Source: Leptasterias polaris (lineage: Eukaryota; Echinodermata; Asteroidea; Forcipulatida; Asteriidae). From it: 64,000 nucleotides of DNA. Positions 1-10,829 of the stretch are shown in pieces (within the stretch, counting starts at the first letter, position 1; each line of letters starts with the position of its first letter). A program made the translations under genes and the position numbers. The stretch spans positions 1,116,001 to 1,180,000 of the forward strand of contig JAZGTN010000068.1 in NCBI GenBank assembly GCA_037783415.1. The letters are read 5' to 3'. The notes under the pieces were generated by a model. That model did not search any database, had not been told where the DNA came from, and worked only from the letters and a program-made list of their open reading frames with translations.

Positions 1-414
1 TATAATTGATAATATGTGTTTATTGCTTTGAGCATGTAGTTTGCAATATACATCTGTGGTCCTTTCTCTATGGTACGAGGTGGACCGAATAACCTACAGA
101 GGTGACACGTGGAACTATAGGAAAGTCATTAATTCAGGCAATTCGGTTAAGGAGAAAACACTGTCCTTCTACACCAAGGCTGGAGCCAGAGTCGATGCCA
201 GGGTTTCAAAAAGGACTATTACACAGAGGTCCTACCGATTTAATTCTGGGCTCTTTCCGAACCTTGGCTCGGGATGGAGCTCGGGCTCGGGCTTGGGCTC
301 CGTTATCAATTTTTAGAGCGATGTATATTTCGCATTGTGTCTCCAACATCAAACGAAGCCCGGAGCCGGAGACGGAGCCCCAGCCAAGGTTTTGGTCTCA
401 AATCATGACAATTT
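1..414 (-). other. 3' flank of the receptor gene
   Basis: This is the stretch downstream of the receptor stop codon when read on the minus strand. An AATAAA hexamer lies at 24-19 (TTTATT on the plus strand), about 390 bases after the stop, and is a plausible polyadenylation signal. The open frames here have no domain content and overlap on both strands. I see no other gene. Confidence 0.4.
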
Positions 415-678
415 CTAAATCTTTGTTTCTGAGGTCCTTGCTCGGCTGCCAATAGAAGACCCCCTGGTCGACCTGGTAGAGGTGTGCAACTCTTTGTGAG
501 AGTGATTGCGTAGCTTCGCAAGCCACAGCGCCCTCACTCGGCCAGTGAAAGCGAATGACAAGAAAATGAAGACACCCTGGAGAGAACTGAAGATCGCAAA
601 AAGGTACCAGAAGACCACGAAATTGGTAGCCAGGGCGATGAAACCAATGATCCAGGCAAACCCCATCAAGCTCGAAAT
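415..678 (-). CDS. receptor last exon: TM6, TM7 and short tail
   Basis: The exon begins after a pyrimidine-rich ...TTTCACTACAG acceptor at 679-680. It continues the preceding frame at phase 0, so YVK joins ISSLMGFAWIIGFIA, the typical TM6 entry of adhesion/secretin-type receptors. TM7 is the WYLFAIFSSLQGVFIFLSF segment. About 35 mostly polar residues follow to the stop at 415. The 264-nt exon encodes 87 residues. Overlapping frames here are shadows. Confidence 0.8.
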   Translation of the reverse strand: MSSLMGFAWIIGFIALATNFVVFWYLFAIFSSLQGVFIFLSFAFTGRVRALWLAKLRNHSHKELHTSTRSTRGSSIGSRARTSETKI

Positions 679-3600
679 CTGTAGTGAAAGTATAAACAGA
701 ATGCGGTGAAGAATTTTCCATAGAGAGCACAACTAATGAAAGAAATTCAGAATATTGTTTAGATTTTTAAGTTAAACCCTTAAAGGAGGCCACGCCGGGA
801 TGCTGTAAATGGCCAATAGATGGTACCACACCATCAAAGAGATATTGAACATGTTTTCTGTGCAGTTCTGATGGTGTTTTAAATTTAAATTACTGCTTTT
901 CGTGCCCAGCTATTGTCTAAGATTATTTGCCGTTTTTAATTAATTGTTTAGTTAATTTTGTTTTAATTGATTATGTAATACAGCGAAATACAGAAATAAC
1001 GTAAACTGAATTGCCTCGTACAAGAAAAAAATATATATAAAAAATATCAGTATTTGAATGACTGAAGGGCCTTTTTTTTAATTTTTTTTTTATGCAAGTT
1101 CGCCCCAAACAAGGCTAAAAGCCACTCTTGGTAAGGGGCTATAAGAGGAAAATTATGAAACATGAAAAGAACTCGGGAGAGCTGGAGGTAGGAATTGATA
1201 TTCCTCTTGAAACAGTCTAGATTGTAGGATGGAGGGAAACATGCACCAGGCAAGGAGTTCCAAAGAGATGCAGTACGTGGAATAAAGCTGTGGGAATGGC
1301 TCTTTTTACATTTTGTGTTGAAAACCAGACACCTTGTAGCCACAAGCTGTCCTTGATCTATGGTTTTTGACATGTGATGTTATCATGGTAAGTACATGGG
1401 TGCAAACAATTTGTCGGCCCCTAAAAAAATAAAAACAATAATAATCTGGGACCTAACCCCCTCCTCTTAGATATGTGGAATGGTTCAGATGAGGCTATCA
1501 CTGAATTTCACTCCCCCAGGTCAATGAACTTTGGAGATATGGCTCAGTAATTAATGATTGTGTGATTTCGTCTATTACCCATTTCCCTCACTTGAGGGCC
1601 TAGGGTTTTAAGCAGTTAATTTATTTTTTGTAATCCTGCCATTTACGAAGGGATGTCGCAGTATTCTTCTAACTAATGAATGCAATCCAGAGGCGAAATG
1701 AACGTCTGATTAGTAGGGCATCATTAAAAGTGTTCTTGCTAATGGTTGACTCTGTTGGAATAAAACAATGAATTCAAATTCAAAATCTTCTCTTCCCTTA
1801 TCAAAACACTTCTTATCTTCCACCAAACAAAATCCATTTTCTCTTCCACCGATCAAACACCTTTTCCAATAATCGAAACACTTCTTCTTATCTACCAATC
1901 GAAACGCTTCCTCTCTTCACATGAATAATATCCAGGCATGCGAGGAACATTACAAGACGCATGGCTTGAGAATTCGTTCGGTTTCATCATTACCAGAAAG
2001 ATATGATTAAATTCCATCTGTCTGTAAATATCTAAACACGAAATGGGATGGCGCATTATTACAGACCAATCCGTACGCGCAGGTGCTACACGCTGCGCCA
2101 CCATTTTATGCTCGGGTAATTGCAGCGTAGGATTAACACGCAAAGACAAGGACAAATTGTTGTCTAGTTTACATTTTATGAGGAATGGGTGTCTTGCTTA
2201 GCGATTTACACAATCTTCAAGACGAGACAACATGATTTAATGATGTAGAACACCATAAACATTGCAACTAAGCAAGAGAGAGCACATTTATTTTCTGTCT
2301 CTCTATTTTTGTATTTGCTCCGAATACTATTTATATGGGAGGGATAAAATCCTAGAGCTCTCTATAATGAGTAGGCATAATTGTTTTGTGTTTAACTTTT
2401 CGTTTTATAAGGGAAATAATTGTCATTTTTAGGGCTAGCTGTTTCGGTCATTGTGAACTTGTATGTGGAAAGCCTCGCCTCGTGTTGGGTTTTTTTTTTT
2501 TTTTTTTTTTTGGTTGTTTACTTAAGTGACTGTGTTGTGCTATATGTATTGTGTACTATTGATAGGAGAATTAAAACAATTCAAGTGCGGGAGATCACTT
2601 TATATTTTAGACGTCATCGTATGGATTATGTTTGTTGGTGTTTTTATGGTGAATGCTCGTCCTTTTTAATAGAGGATCGACCGCCTTCCGGTGTCTCTAC
2701 ACACCAAATAACATAAAATAAACACAGAAAACGGCGCAAACAAAAGAATGGGAGTTTATGTGTGATAGGCACGGAAACTGCGCGGTTCTGTTCAGTTGCA
2801 AGTATTTGATAAGGAATGTCCAACATCATTATGTTATGCTGTCCTGGCAGGGAAACTGGGTAAATCGTTGAGGAAGACAATTAATTTGCAAAACAAATAT
2901 GAAAGACTTTGTGTACAAAAACCGTGACGGCGCAGCGTGAAGCACCTGCGCGTACGGATTGGTCTATACGTACCTTGACATAAATCGCAAGCTCAAGCCA
3001 AACTTCTTTGATGCTTGAAGTGTTTTTCTTCACCATGGTAGACGCCCTCTTTGACGATCGGATACCTCTAATAGTCCAGACAAAGCAAGCTAAATTAAAG
3101 CAAATACACAGTATGACTGGTACACAGAACATGATGAAGATTGCCCACTTGCTTGCAATCCAGCAGGAAACCTCGCTGCCATAGCTGAAATCAAGCCCTG
3201 TGCACTCACAGAAATGCAAGATGAGATGAGGAATGATTACCAGCAACGGTGAGCACCAGGCAACCAAACACAGGCGACGGAACTTCCGGAGGCTGGTATT
3301 TGTCTTGGCTGACAATATGCCGGAGAAAGTGCGCATAAAATCCCACGATATGGCCGCCATCCACGCAAATGCCGACAACCAGAAATAATGTGTGATGATG
3401 GCAAAAGCACTGCAGAGACTTGGAGTTGAAAAATTTGCAACAACTTCGGAAAGGATTGAAAACAGTTGGGCTACGAAGATTGCCAAGGACAAACTCATGA
3501 CAGCCAATCCTTGAACGTTTCTCAGAGTAGAGAAGACAGAATAGGTGATCAGGGTTGCTGTGAGCCCAGCTAAAGAGAGACTAAAACAAACGAGGTTCAC

Positions 3601-6600
3601 TATCTGCTCGGCTCTTGAGAAAGGATCCAACAGGGCCTTGGTAAAACAAACTATCGTCTCCCCATTGGGTAATGTGGCGTTTGTTTCTGGGCTCTCGGTA
3701 TATGTAGAGTGCCGGTACATATTGTGAAAATCTGTTAACGTTTTGCAAGTTAAGGTTTTATTTCGCTTTCCACAAAACTGGACGAGCTTTCTTTTCTCAA
3801 CATTGTCTGTGTGGACATCGTATGCTATAGTCGTGGTAATGTTAACAGGGTATATGAGTATGCCGTCATCAATGAAGTAGACAAATAGCTCCCCACTAAT
3901 ATTCATTGATATCGAGGCTCCTTCTTCGGTATCAAAACATTCGTTGTTGATGTTGCTAGTGTTAGCAATGGTTGGTTGTATTGAATATTCATGGATCAGT
4001 GATGCCTTTGAGAGGCTGCATCGAAATCCCCAGTCGGTTTGTGTGACGTCACCGTCAACGCGTAACACCGTATCTAGCGTCCCAGCAAAGTTTTCTATCT
4101 CTGAAAGCGTCCGGCTTACGATGGAAGCCGTGACCCCTGCCTTCCCAACTTGAGATTCTGAATCCAGCAACGACCGCAGTGAAGACGAAAAGTGCAGAGC
4201 TAGGTTCAGATTTGAATAAGCGACGGCGTACATAAGACACTTCATGGAGTCTGAACCAGAAAGATCATCCTTGCTCTCATTGGTCGATTTCAACATGGTA
4301 ACTTCTAAAGCGGATTGCCTTTGCCAACAGTAACTGTTTTTCTCAACGTGTAGGTTTATGACGGGGTAAGAGGAAGGTCTAAGTTCGGGGACTCCAGTGA
4401 GCAGATCTTGGGCAATTAAAGAACATGCACATATAGGCCCATAGTAAAATTGGTTTTCCCTTGTATTTGTAATACCATCGACTGAATGAACCAATTTGCA
4501 TACATTAACGTTGTCTAAGTCGACGCCATTGCATAGTGCACAATGTGGGTTTTTATAACGTGAATGACGTGCTTGATAGCCTTGACAGGATTGTTGAAGG
4601 TCGTGCGTTTCATTAAGACATGTACTAGAGAGGTTGGCACACGGCCGAGTCACGCTAGACCCTTGATTTCCAACGGGAATTAACATGTCTTCATAATAAG
4701 GCGGAATAGTAATGGTAGCGTTGCTATCCTCGTCTTGTGTGGGGGATATCTTTAGGAACTGTTCGACACCATGACAGTAGGCACACATGATGTTCTTGAA
4801 GGTTATACGGAGCGGTAAATACAGTACTGGCGCTGAATAAAGTGGAGATTCGCATTGGTACCTCACCGTGTCATTGGACCAGATATCCGGACAGATACTC
4901 ACCAGCTCGTAGTTATTTAATGTAGAGCCCGCCGATAAGCACTCGTAGTATTCTGAGCTGTGCAATAAGCTATCCAAGTTCGGAAACGGGTGAGATTCGA
5001 GTTCGGGTTCTGTTGGGAGTTCGCAAGTATCGATGTCGAAGCAGCAATCCTTGAAGATGTGGCACATAAAATCACAACCGCATTGGTCGAGAGTAGGTAG
5101 GTCGCCACAGCGACCACGGCAAGTCTGGTCCGGTAAGATGTGAACTGTTACATTATTTAGTCTGACATCTGCAAAAAACCAAAGCAATTGAATTCCTGCC
5201 AATTAAAAATAATTATTTGCATCTGAATAACTGTTTCCATTTACTTTTTACCCAGCATGTCACAACAATATTGAGGTGTTTAAAAGTATGCTAAAATTAT
5301 ATTTATCGTTGTCAAAACAAAACAAAACATGAACTTGCAAAGAAAAGAAACCCTGCTCAAGTCACGTTTATGAAAATCTTTTAGTGATTTCAACTTAAGT
5401 CAGTGGATAAAAATTACATTATTTGTTTTAGGATTTTACCGGTCGCATGGCAGTCTGGTCTCTTGTCGCAATACCTGTTAGTACCTTGAATGTTAGTTCA
5501 GGTGTCAGTCTCGGTCTAATACGACCACGTTTTAAATTTAGCTGTAAAATATTAAAGCATCGTTCACTTGTAGAAGTGCGAAAAAAAAATCAGTGATAAT
5601 TAGCATTGCTTCCTACCTATACTGCATTCGATGTGAAGGTTAAATCCACCATGCCTGAGACAGTGATTTTCCACCCCAAGCCATGACGCGCTCCGAGGAT
5701 CTTCGTGGAAAACATACTCAAGACCCTGGCTTTCCTTCGGTACAACAAATTGCCATTTATAAGCGCAATTTTTACCAAGATCATTGCAGACGTTTTCCAG
5801 GATTTCCCCAACTTTCCCACTCTTTTTATTATAAAAGCAGGCTGGTGCCCAGCTGGACTCGTTGTGCCTCAATTCAAGAATACCAACTAAATTTGAAGAG
5901 CCGTTGACGAGACGAATGTCAAACAAATCATTCAACTCCACGTTGGTAGCAATGACCTCATCATCTGGAAATAAAATTCATGCAAAACCAATGGTTGGTT
6001 TTAATAGTAGAATAGAAAACAATCAAGGTTTTACAGTCTTTTAATCATGACAGCTTGTCATGTGCCCGGAAGAGTGGCGTAAGGCTCTGCGCCCCTTTTC
6101 CAGGCACATCATCATAGGAAGATTCTCTGCATGGAAATGACAAAAATTTCAAAGTAATTTTGTCAGAAACAGAAAGGCTCCTGACAAAAGAAATGTGGCA
6201 TTACTGTTACATTTCGCAGAATTAACACAAAAATAAATTTCCCATTCCCGAGCAGAATTTAACCTTCTTATAACGAGTACTAAATGGCAGAAAACTGGTC
6301 AAACTTTCACTCTCAGTTTTCTTACAATCATAAATTGTTCACAACCTTTCTCCGTTAAGTCGTTAGGTCCTGTTCGGGCACACGACGAGTGTCACATCTA
6401 CCAAAATTTACAAAGGAATCAAAAATAATGTCAGTTGCTTATTAGTTTTAAGGTAAACTCCATCTTTCTACCCTCAAACGAGTGAGCTGTTTTTGTAAGA
6501 CCGTTTTTCACCACCTTGGCAATTTTGTTTGCCACATGTATTTTAAACAGTTAAGAGGGCTTGCGAGGGCTTATCTCCCATTTTCTAACCGCAGAAACTG

Positions 6601-9600
6601 TCGGCAAGACATCAAAAGACTCCCAGCCAGTTGGTGAACAGATGTTTTCAATCATCTCTCTGGGCCTCAGACTTGTGGCGCCTTGCGCCCGACTTGCAGT
6701 GTCATTAACATTAACCAACCGCCATATTGCCTGTGTAGAAACGAATAGGGAAAATTTTGTACATGCGCAATGAAGGATTTTTTTCTCAACCCCCTCTGAC
6801 CAAGTCACCGACCCCTGTTGATTGACACCCCTTTCAGACTGTGTGTAATGGTACTGGTGAGGATATCAGGGAGTATGGCATAGCCAGGATTTACCACGTG
6901 GTTGCGGTAATGTTTTTCTTTATTTACGCAGAACAAAATTGCCCACGTCACTCGCTTGAGGGTTGTTGTTTGACCTAATATCTTAACTTGGTTTTCAATT
7001 ATGGGGGATATTCGACGATTATCGATTCAATGCGTAAAATAAAGAGGAACTTCTCCGAGGCAAGCTCTTGGTGGCGCACTATTTTTATGAATCACGCTAA
7101 TTTCTGCGGGTGCTTAGTGCGTAAGGATTGGCTCAAAAAAGCAAGCGTATGTATACAGCCACTAAAGCGTTGATCTTTTTGTAAATATATAAGCACTCAA
7201 TTTCGAAAGTGATGATCTGAGAAGCCCCACTAGATGTGTCACGTATTTGACTGTCTCTAAATAAATGATGTGGATGCCTACCATAAGCACAAACCAACTC
7301 CCAGTCACTGTCACTGGAACTGTCACTTTCCCAGTCACTAAAACTGACACTTTCACAGCCACCGGAACAAACGGACCTTTGTAGCTGGACCTCACATCGT
7401 AACACAGTACTTTGGAGATACTCCAGAAACGTATAGTCATAAGAGGAACAACGTATAGTATTCACTTTAGGGAGCTCGTCATCTGGCTCGTTGATCTTAC
7501 ACGGGTTTCCGGTCCCTATGGCCATAGGATATCCGAGATGTTTACAAACCAAATCAGCCCCGGCTCTTAAAATATGTCCGGAGCATGGATGTTTCAGTCT
7601 TGCCCATCGGGCGACACCAAGGTTCACCTCCACCAAGCCTTCGCGAGCAGTACAACCTCCTGACAGTCGAGCGGTTTCTGCATTGCGGAAAACACAAAAA
7701 TAAAACAAATCATTACCCTGACACAAATTAATGAGAGGATTCTTTTGGAAAAACTGATAATTTTGTGAAAATTCTGCCATATTGACCCAATATTCCTGAA
7801 GTCATTACCACAGTATTTTTGGAAGTGAGTTTATACCTACTTCGTACAGGAACAGTTTGCTTATAGCAGAAACGGGTTACTAACAATAATACGATGGTAT
7901 GGTTTGTGACTGGTTCGTGCTAAATTTTGCAAAAACTGTGTGAAACACTTTTTCTGTTTACCGTCTTGATTTTAGCTGGAAAAATGTTGAAGCATAATTT
8001 ACTTTTAGAAGTGCAATCGATAACAAAATCCGTGATATATTGTATTTCCTCTTACCTATGCTGCATTCGATATAAAGATTATATCCACCATGCCTGAGAC
8101 AGCGATTTTCCACCCCAAGCCATGACAATTTTCCTTGAGTATCTTCACGGAAAACAAACTCAAGACCCTGGCTTTCCTTCGGTTCAACAAATTTCCAGTT
8201 ATAAACGCATTTTTGACCAAGATCATTGCAGGCGTTTTCGATGATTTCCACAACTTTCCCGCTCTTTTTATCATAAAAGCAGGCTGGTGCCCAGTTGGAC
8301 TCGCTGTGCCTCAATTCAAGAGTACCAACTAAATGTGAAGAGCCGTTGACGAGACGAATATCAAACAAATCAATCAAGTTCGCGTTGGTAGCAATGACCT
8401 CATCATCTGAAAATAAAATACATGCGAATCAAGAGATGTGTTTAGTAGTATAGAAAATATTCAGTGCTTTTAATCATGACAGCTTGTCATGTGCCCGGAA
8501 AAGTGGCGTTAGGCTCGGCGCCCTTCTTCCATTTACAAGAAGATTAAGATCTTTATGGGGGATGAAAAAAAACACGTCAAAATAACTTTCCCAGTAACAA
8601 AAGGCTTAAACAATTATTGGCTCCTGACAAAAACAAATGGCATTACTGTTACATGTTGTTGTTGTAGAATTACCGCAAAGATAAGTTTCCCATTTCAGTG
8701 AAGAATTTAACTTTCCTATAATGAGTTATGAATGGCAAAAAAAAGATCAAACTTTTACGTTAACGGATAAAGAACTTGAACAATTAATGATTAATTTTTT
8801 TTATATAATTGTTCAAGTTCTTTATCCGTTAACCTGAGTCGTTAGATCCTGTTTCGGGCACACGACGAGTTCTCACATCTACCAAAATAAACCAAGGAAT
8901 CAAAAATAATGTCAGTTGCTGATCATTTTCTCTATAAAGGTAACTGTGGGGAAAAAGGACTTCTCCGAGGCACGCTCTAGGTGGCGCACTATATTATGAA
9001 CTACCTCAAAATTCCGCGGGTGCTTAGTACGTAAAAGATGTACTCAGAGATGTCAGTTGCTCTCCTTTTTATATAAAGGTAAACTCCATTTTTCAAGTTA
9101 AACGTAAGTTGTTTGACATACCTTAACTACTTTCAAACTGTGGGGGACGTCAATTGTTTTTTAGATGATTCACTGTGTTAAAACGTTGACTTCTGCAAGG
9201 CAAGCGCAGGTGGTACTTTATATTATGAACCGTCCGAATTTCTGTGGGTGCTACTGCTTACGGTATGTAAAGGATTTACATAGACTAGCAAGAAATGCAA
9301 GCATATGTATCTAAAGCATGGATCTGTCTGTAACTAAATCAGCACTCAATGTTGGCTCTCTAAATAAAATGATGTATAGGCCTACCATAAGCACAGGCCA
9401 ACTCCCAGTCATTGTCACGTTGACTGTCACTGTTGCTAGAACCGGATCTTTCCAAGTCCCAGGCATTGTCAGAGCCGTACCCATCAACCTGGTCTTCGCA
9501 ACGTAACACGGTATTTTGGAGATACTCCAGAAGCGTACTGCCACTAGAGGAACAATCTATAGACTTTACTTCAGGGAGCTCGTCATCTGGCTCGTTGATC

Positions 9601-10829
9601 TTACACGGGTTGCCAGTCCCTATGGCCATAGGATATCCCAGATGTTTACAAACTAAATCAGCCCCGGCTCTTGAAATATATCCGGAGCATGGATGTTTTA
9701 GTCTTGCCCATCCGGCGGCTCCAAGGCTCACCTCCACCCATCCCTCCCGAGCAGTACAGCCTCCTGACAGTCGAACAGTGTCTACTTTGCGGGAAAACAA
9801 AAAATAAAACAAATACCCAAGCATTAAATTAATGTACCACAAACGAGGATGCTATATACTGCTATTTCTTTTATAGAAAACTAAATATAATTTGAAAATG
9901 TTGCCGTATTTACCCATTTATATGACGTTATCACCACCGTAGTTTGGGTAGCAAAAAATACGCTGTAATGTGTATCATAGTTGGTGACTGTTTCCCTATC
10001 AAATTTTGCACAAACTTTTTGAAACACATTTTGTGCTAAACAGCTTTGGGTCCAAGGCACATTGACAACGCGCGTGTAGTTCGACGCGCACCATATCTGT
10101 ACATTCCTTTTGACTTCTAAAATGGCGGACTATGTTCAGACAGTAGCAGCGTGTGACGTTATAGACGGGGTTAGTAGTAAACTATACACTCTCTAAAAAC
10201 TACAGGGTCAGGCTGACCAGGAAAGTATTAAACAAAAATTACTCGGAATATGGGAAATTTGTTACCATTTTCTGGGTAATTTTTACATAGATTACGGATC
10301 AAACTAACCCCCAAAAGGGTCAGGCCACACAGGACCAGGCTCCGGGTCATTTCTGACTCGGAAGTTTTTTGAGAGTGCAAACTTTGGCTTTACATCCGTG
10401 TAGAAAGATACATTTTCAATTCCGCGAGACTTGTTACGGCAAAACGGTTTGTTGTAAATTTCCCCTGGGTCTCACCTGTAATGCACAACAAAGCCAAGTC
10501 GGAGCTATGATCACAGCTCATCCATTGAAATGACCATTCACTCATCCAACACCGCGTATAAGTAACCATCGTATAAATCGGACATTGTACCCCCTTGGAC
10601 CAAATTGGCCCATTCACCTTCCCGTATCGCTCTCCTGCCGGGCTGACGGAGTAAGTTCCTACGTACCCCAGTCGATGGCACATGTCTAGGTCCTCTGGGA
10701 GATCGCAAATATGGAAGCCGGTTGCCTGGCACACGGTGCCCCACTCATTTCCCGGTGGGCGTATCTCTAGCCTCCCCTCGTTCAGACTCGGTCCGCCCTC
10801 TAACCTCACATCCCAGTCAAGGTCGTAAC
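415..10829 (-). CDS. SRCR x5 - somatomedin B - 7TM receptor (multi-exon, 5' incomplete)
   Basis: Seven exons chain on the minus strand: 10829-10476, 9784-9386, 8406-8056, 7677-7282, 5964-5617, 5168-2974 and 678-415. Every junction is GT-AG. Introns are phase 1 between the ectodomain modules and phase 0 before the last exon. The total, with one base from a missing 5' exon, is 4308 nt, an exact multiple of three, giving at least 1435 residues. Order: five SRCR or SRCR-like domains, a somatomedin-B domain, a cysteine-rich ectodomain and seven transmembrane helices of family-B2 (secretin/adhesion) type. The expected location is the plasma membrane, with the modules outside as ligand-binding domains; the ligand is unknown. 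No canonical GPS cleavage motif is visible before TM1. The signal-peptide exon was not found and may lie beyond 10830. That all exons form one transcript is inferred from phase, order and strand. Two adjacent genes (a soluble SRCR protein and a GPCR) is the alternative. Confidence 0.72.
1047..1373 (-). mobile_element. non-LTR retrotransposon C-terminal fragment
   Basis: An open minus-strand frame reads ...HSHSFIPRTASLWNSLPG... followed by a FKRNINSYL-like end. This FxPRTAxLWNSLP signature is the usual C-terminal tail of the reverse-transcriptase ORF in CR1/Jockey/Rex-type elements. Nothing upstream of it is recognisable, so it is a short 5'-truncated relic lying inside the last receptor intron on the same strand as the gene. 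The clade cannot be fixed from the tail alone. Confidence 0.6.
2063..2965. repeat. 903-bp segment bounded by 37-bp inverted repeats
   Basis: The arms 2063-2099 and 2929-2965 are inverted copies matching at 36 of 37 positions; each starts AGACCAATCC at the outer edge and ends GCGCC inside. No clear target duplication or transposase was seen. It may be a small non-autonomous DNA transposon. Its right edge is within eight bases of the receptor splice donor. Confidence 0.55.
2974..5168 (-). CDS. receptor main exon: somatomedin B, ectodomain, TM1-TM5
   Basis: The exon starts after a TTTTTTGCAG acceptor (5170-5169), entered in phase 1, and ends at AAG before GTACGT. The N-terminal segment has the eight-cysteine somatomedin-B pattern (TCRGRC, QCGCDFMC, DCCFDIDTC). 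About 450 residues of cysteine-rich, glycosylation-prone sequence follow. TM1 lies near 3615-3535, TM2 near 3515-3440, TM3 near 3420-3325, TM4 near 3275-3210 and TM5 near 3150-3070. The conserved TM3 cysteine (LCSAFAII) and the extracellular loop 2 cysteine (SCWI) are both present, as in family-B2 receptors. The stretch before TM1 lacks the Cys-x-Cys GPS pattern of adhesion GPCRs. A Met codon at 5202 lies in the intron side and is not used as the start here, because the splice acceptor explains the exon better. Confidence 0.85.
5617..5964 (-). CDS. receptor exon: SRCR-like domain (pair 2, second)
   Basis: This 348-nt exon has phase 1 at both ends, between a TTTCCAG acceptor and a GGTAGGA donor. 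The domain runs DIRLVNGSS..., with WAPACF, a CNDLG segment, WLG, a cysteine and a final IEC, matching a divergent SRCR spacing. It is a close paralogue of the exon at 8056-8406 and joins the somatomedin-B exon in frame. Confidence 0.75.
5965..7281 (-). other. receptor intron with duplicated non-coding sequence
   Basis: The intron contains about 70-100 bp (from about 6030, containing GACAGCTTGTCATGTGCCCG) that recurs at about 8467 beside the paralogous exon. A second block at 7050-7130 (GTGGCGCACTAT...GCGGGTGCTTAG) recurs at 8965-9035 and, more diverged, at 9200-9270. This shows that introns were copied together with the exons. No gene is seen inside. Confidence 0.6.
7282..7677 (-). CDS. receptor exon: SRCR domain (pair 2, first)
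   Basis: This 396-nt exon is phase 1-1. It reads ARLSGGCTAREGLVEVNLG..., then GADLVCKHLGYPMA, with later paired cysteines and a terminal DWELVCAY. The GxVEV start and the DLVCKxLGY motif are SRCR hallmarks. The serine/aspartate-rich insert before the last strand differs in length from the paralogue at 9386-9784. Confidence 0.8.
8056..8406 (-). CDS. receptor exon: SRCR-like domain (pair 1, second)
   Basis: This 351-nt phase 1-1 exon lies between TTTTCAG and GGTAAGA. It encodes DIRLVNGSSHLVGTLELRH..., ACNDLG, WLG..C and YIEC, a divergent SRCR fold. It is nearly the same as the exon at 5617-5964, which indicates a tandem duplication of the two-domain block. Confidence 0.75.
8407..9385 (-). other. 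receptor intron with perfect hairpin and internal duplications
   Basis: The intron carries a 28-bp perfect inverted repeat (8759-8833) and two diverged copies of the block seen at 7050-7130. It has no coding content. Confidence 0.55.
8759..8833. repeat. perfect 28-bp inverted repeat (hairpin)
   Basis: The arms 8759-8786 and 8806-8833 are exactly complementary (starting GTTAACGGATAAAGAACTTG) around a 19-nt AT-rich loop. The structure sits in a receptor intron and is missing from the paralogous intron at 5965-7281. The origin is unknown; it may be a miniature foldback insertion or a transcribed hairpin. Confidence 0.85.
9386..9784 (-). CDS. receptor exon: SRCR domain (pair 1, first)
   Basis: This 399-nt phase 1-1 exon is the paralogue of 7282-7677, with the same VRLSGGCTAREG start, GADLVCKHLGY core and CAY end. 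Both exons share an identical TAT-G|GTAGGC donor context. The acceptor is a short CGCAAAG, less pyrimidine-rich than the others, so this start is slightly less certain. Confidence 0.78.
10476..10829 (-). CDS. receptor exon: canonical SRCR domain (most N-terminal seen)
   Basis: This 354-nt phase 1-1 exon lies between a CAATCTAG acceptor and a CAG|GTGAGA donor. It encodes VRLEGGPSLNEGRLEIRP, NEWGTVC, MCHRLGY, QC, RC, SCDH and LLC in the order of a group-B-like SRCR domain. It is the most typical of the five. It needs one upstream base, so at least one more exon lies 5'. Confidence 0.82.

Larger units (their letters stand above)
679..2973 (-). other. last intron of the receptor gene
   Basis: The intron runs from a GTACGT donor at 2973-2968 to the acceptor at 679-680. 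It carries a LINE C-terminal fragment (1047-1373), AT-rich DNA, and a segment bounded by 37-bp inverted repeats (2063-2965). No further exon-like sequence was seen. Confidence 0.7.

Noticed and set aside
5600..9842. Plus-strand frames opposite the SRCR exons
   Set aside because: They are antisense shadows of the minus-strand exons; splice sites and domain matches are all on the minus strand.
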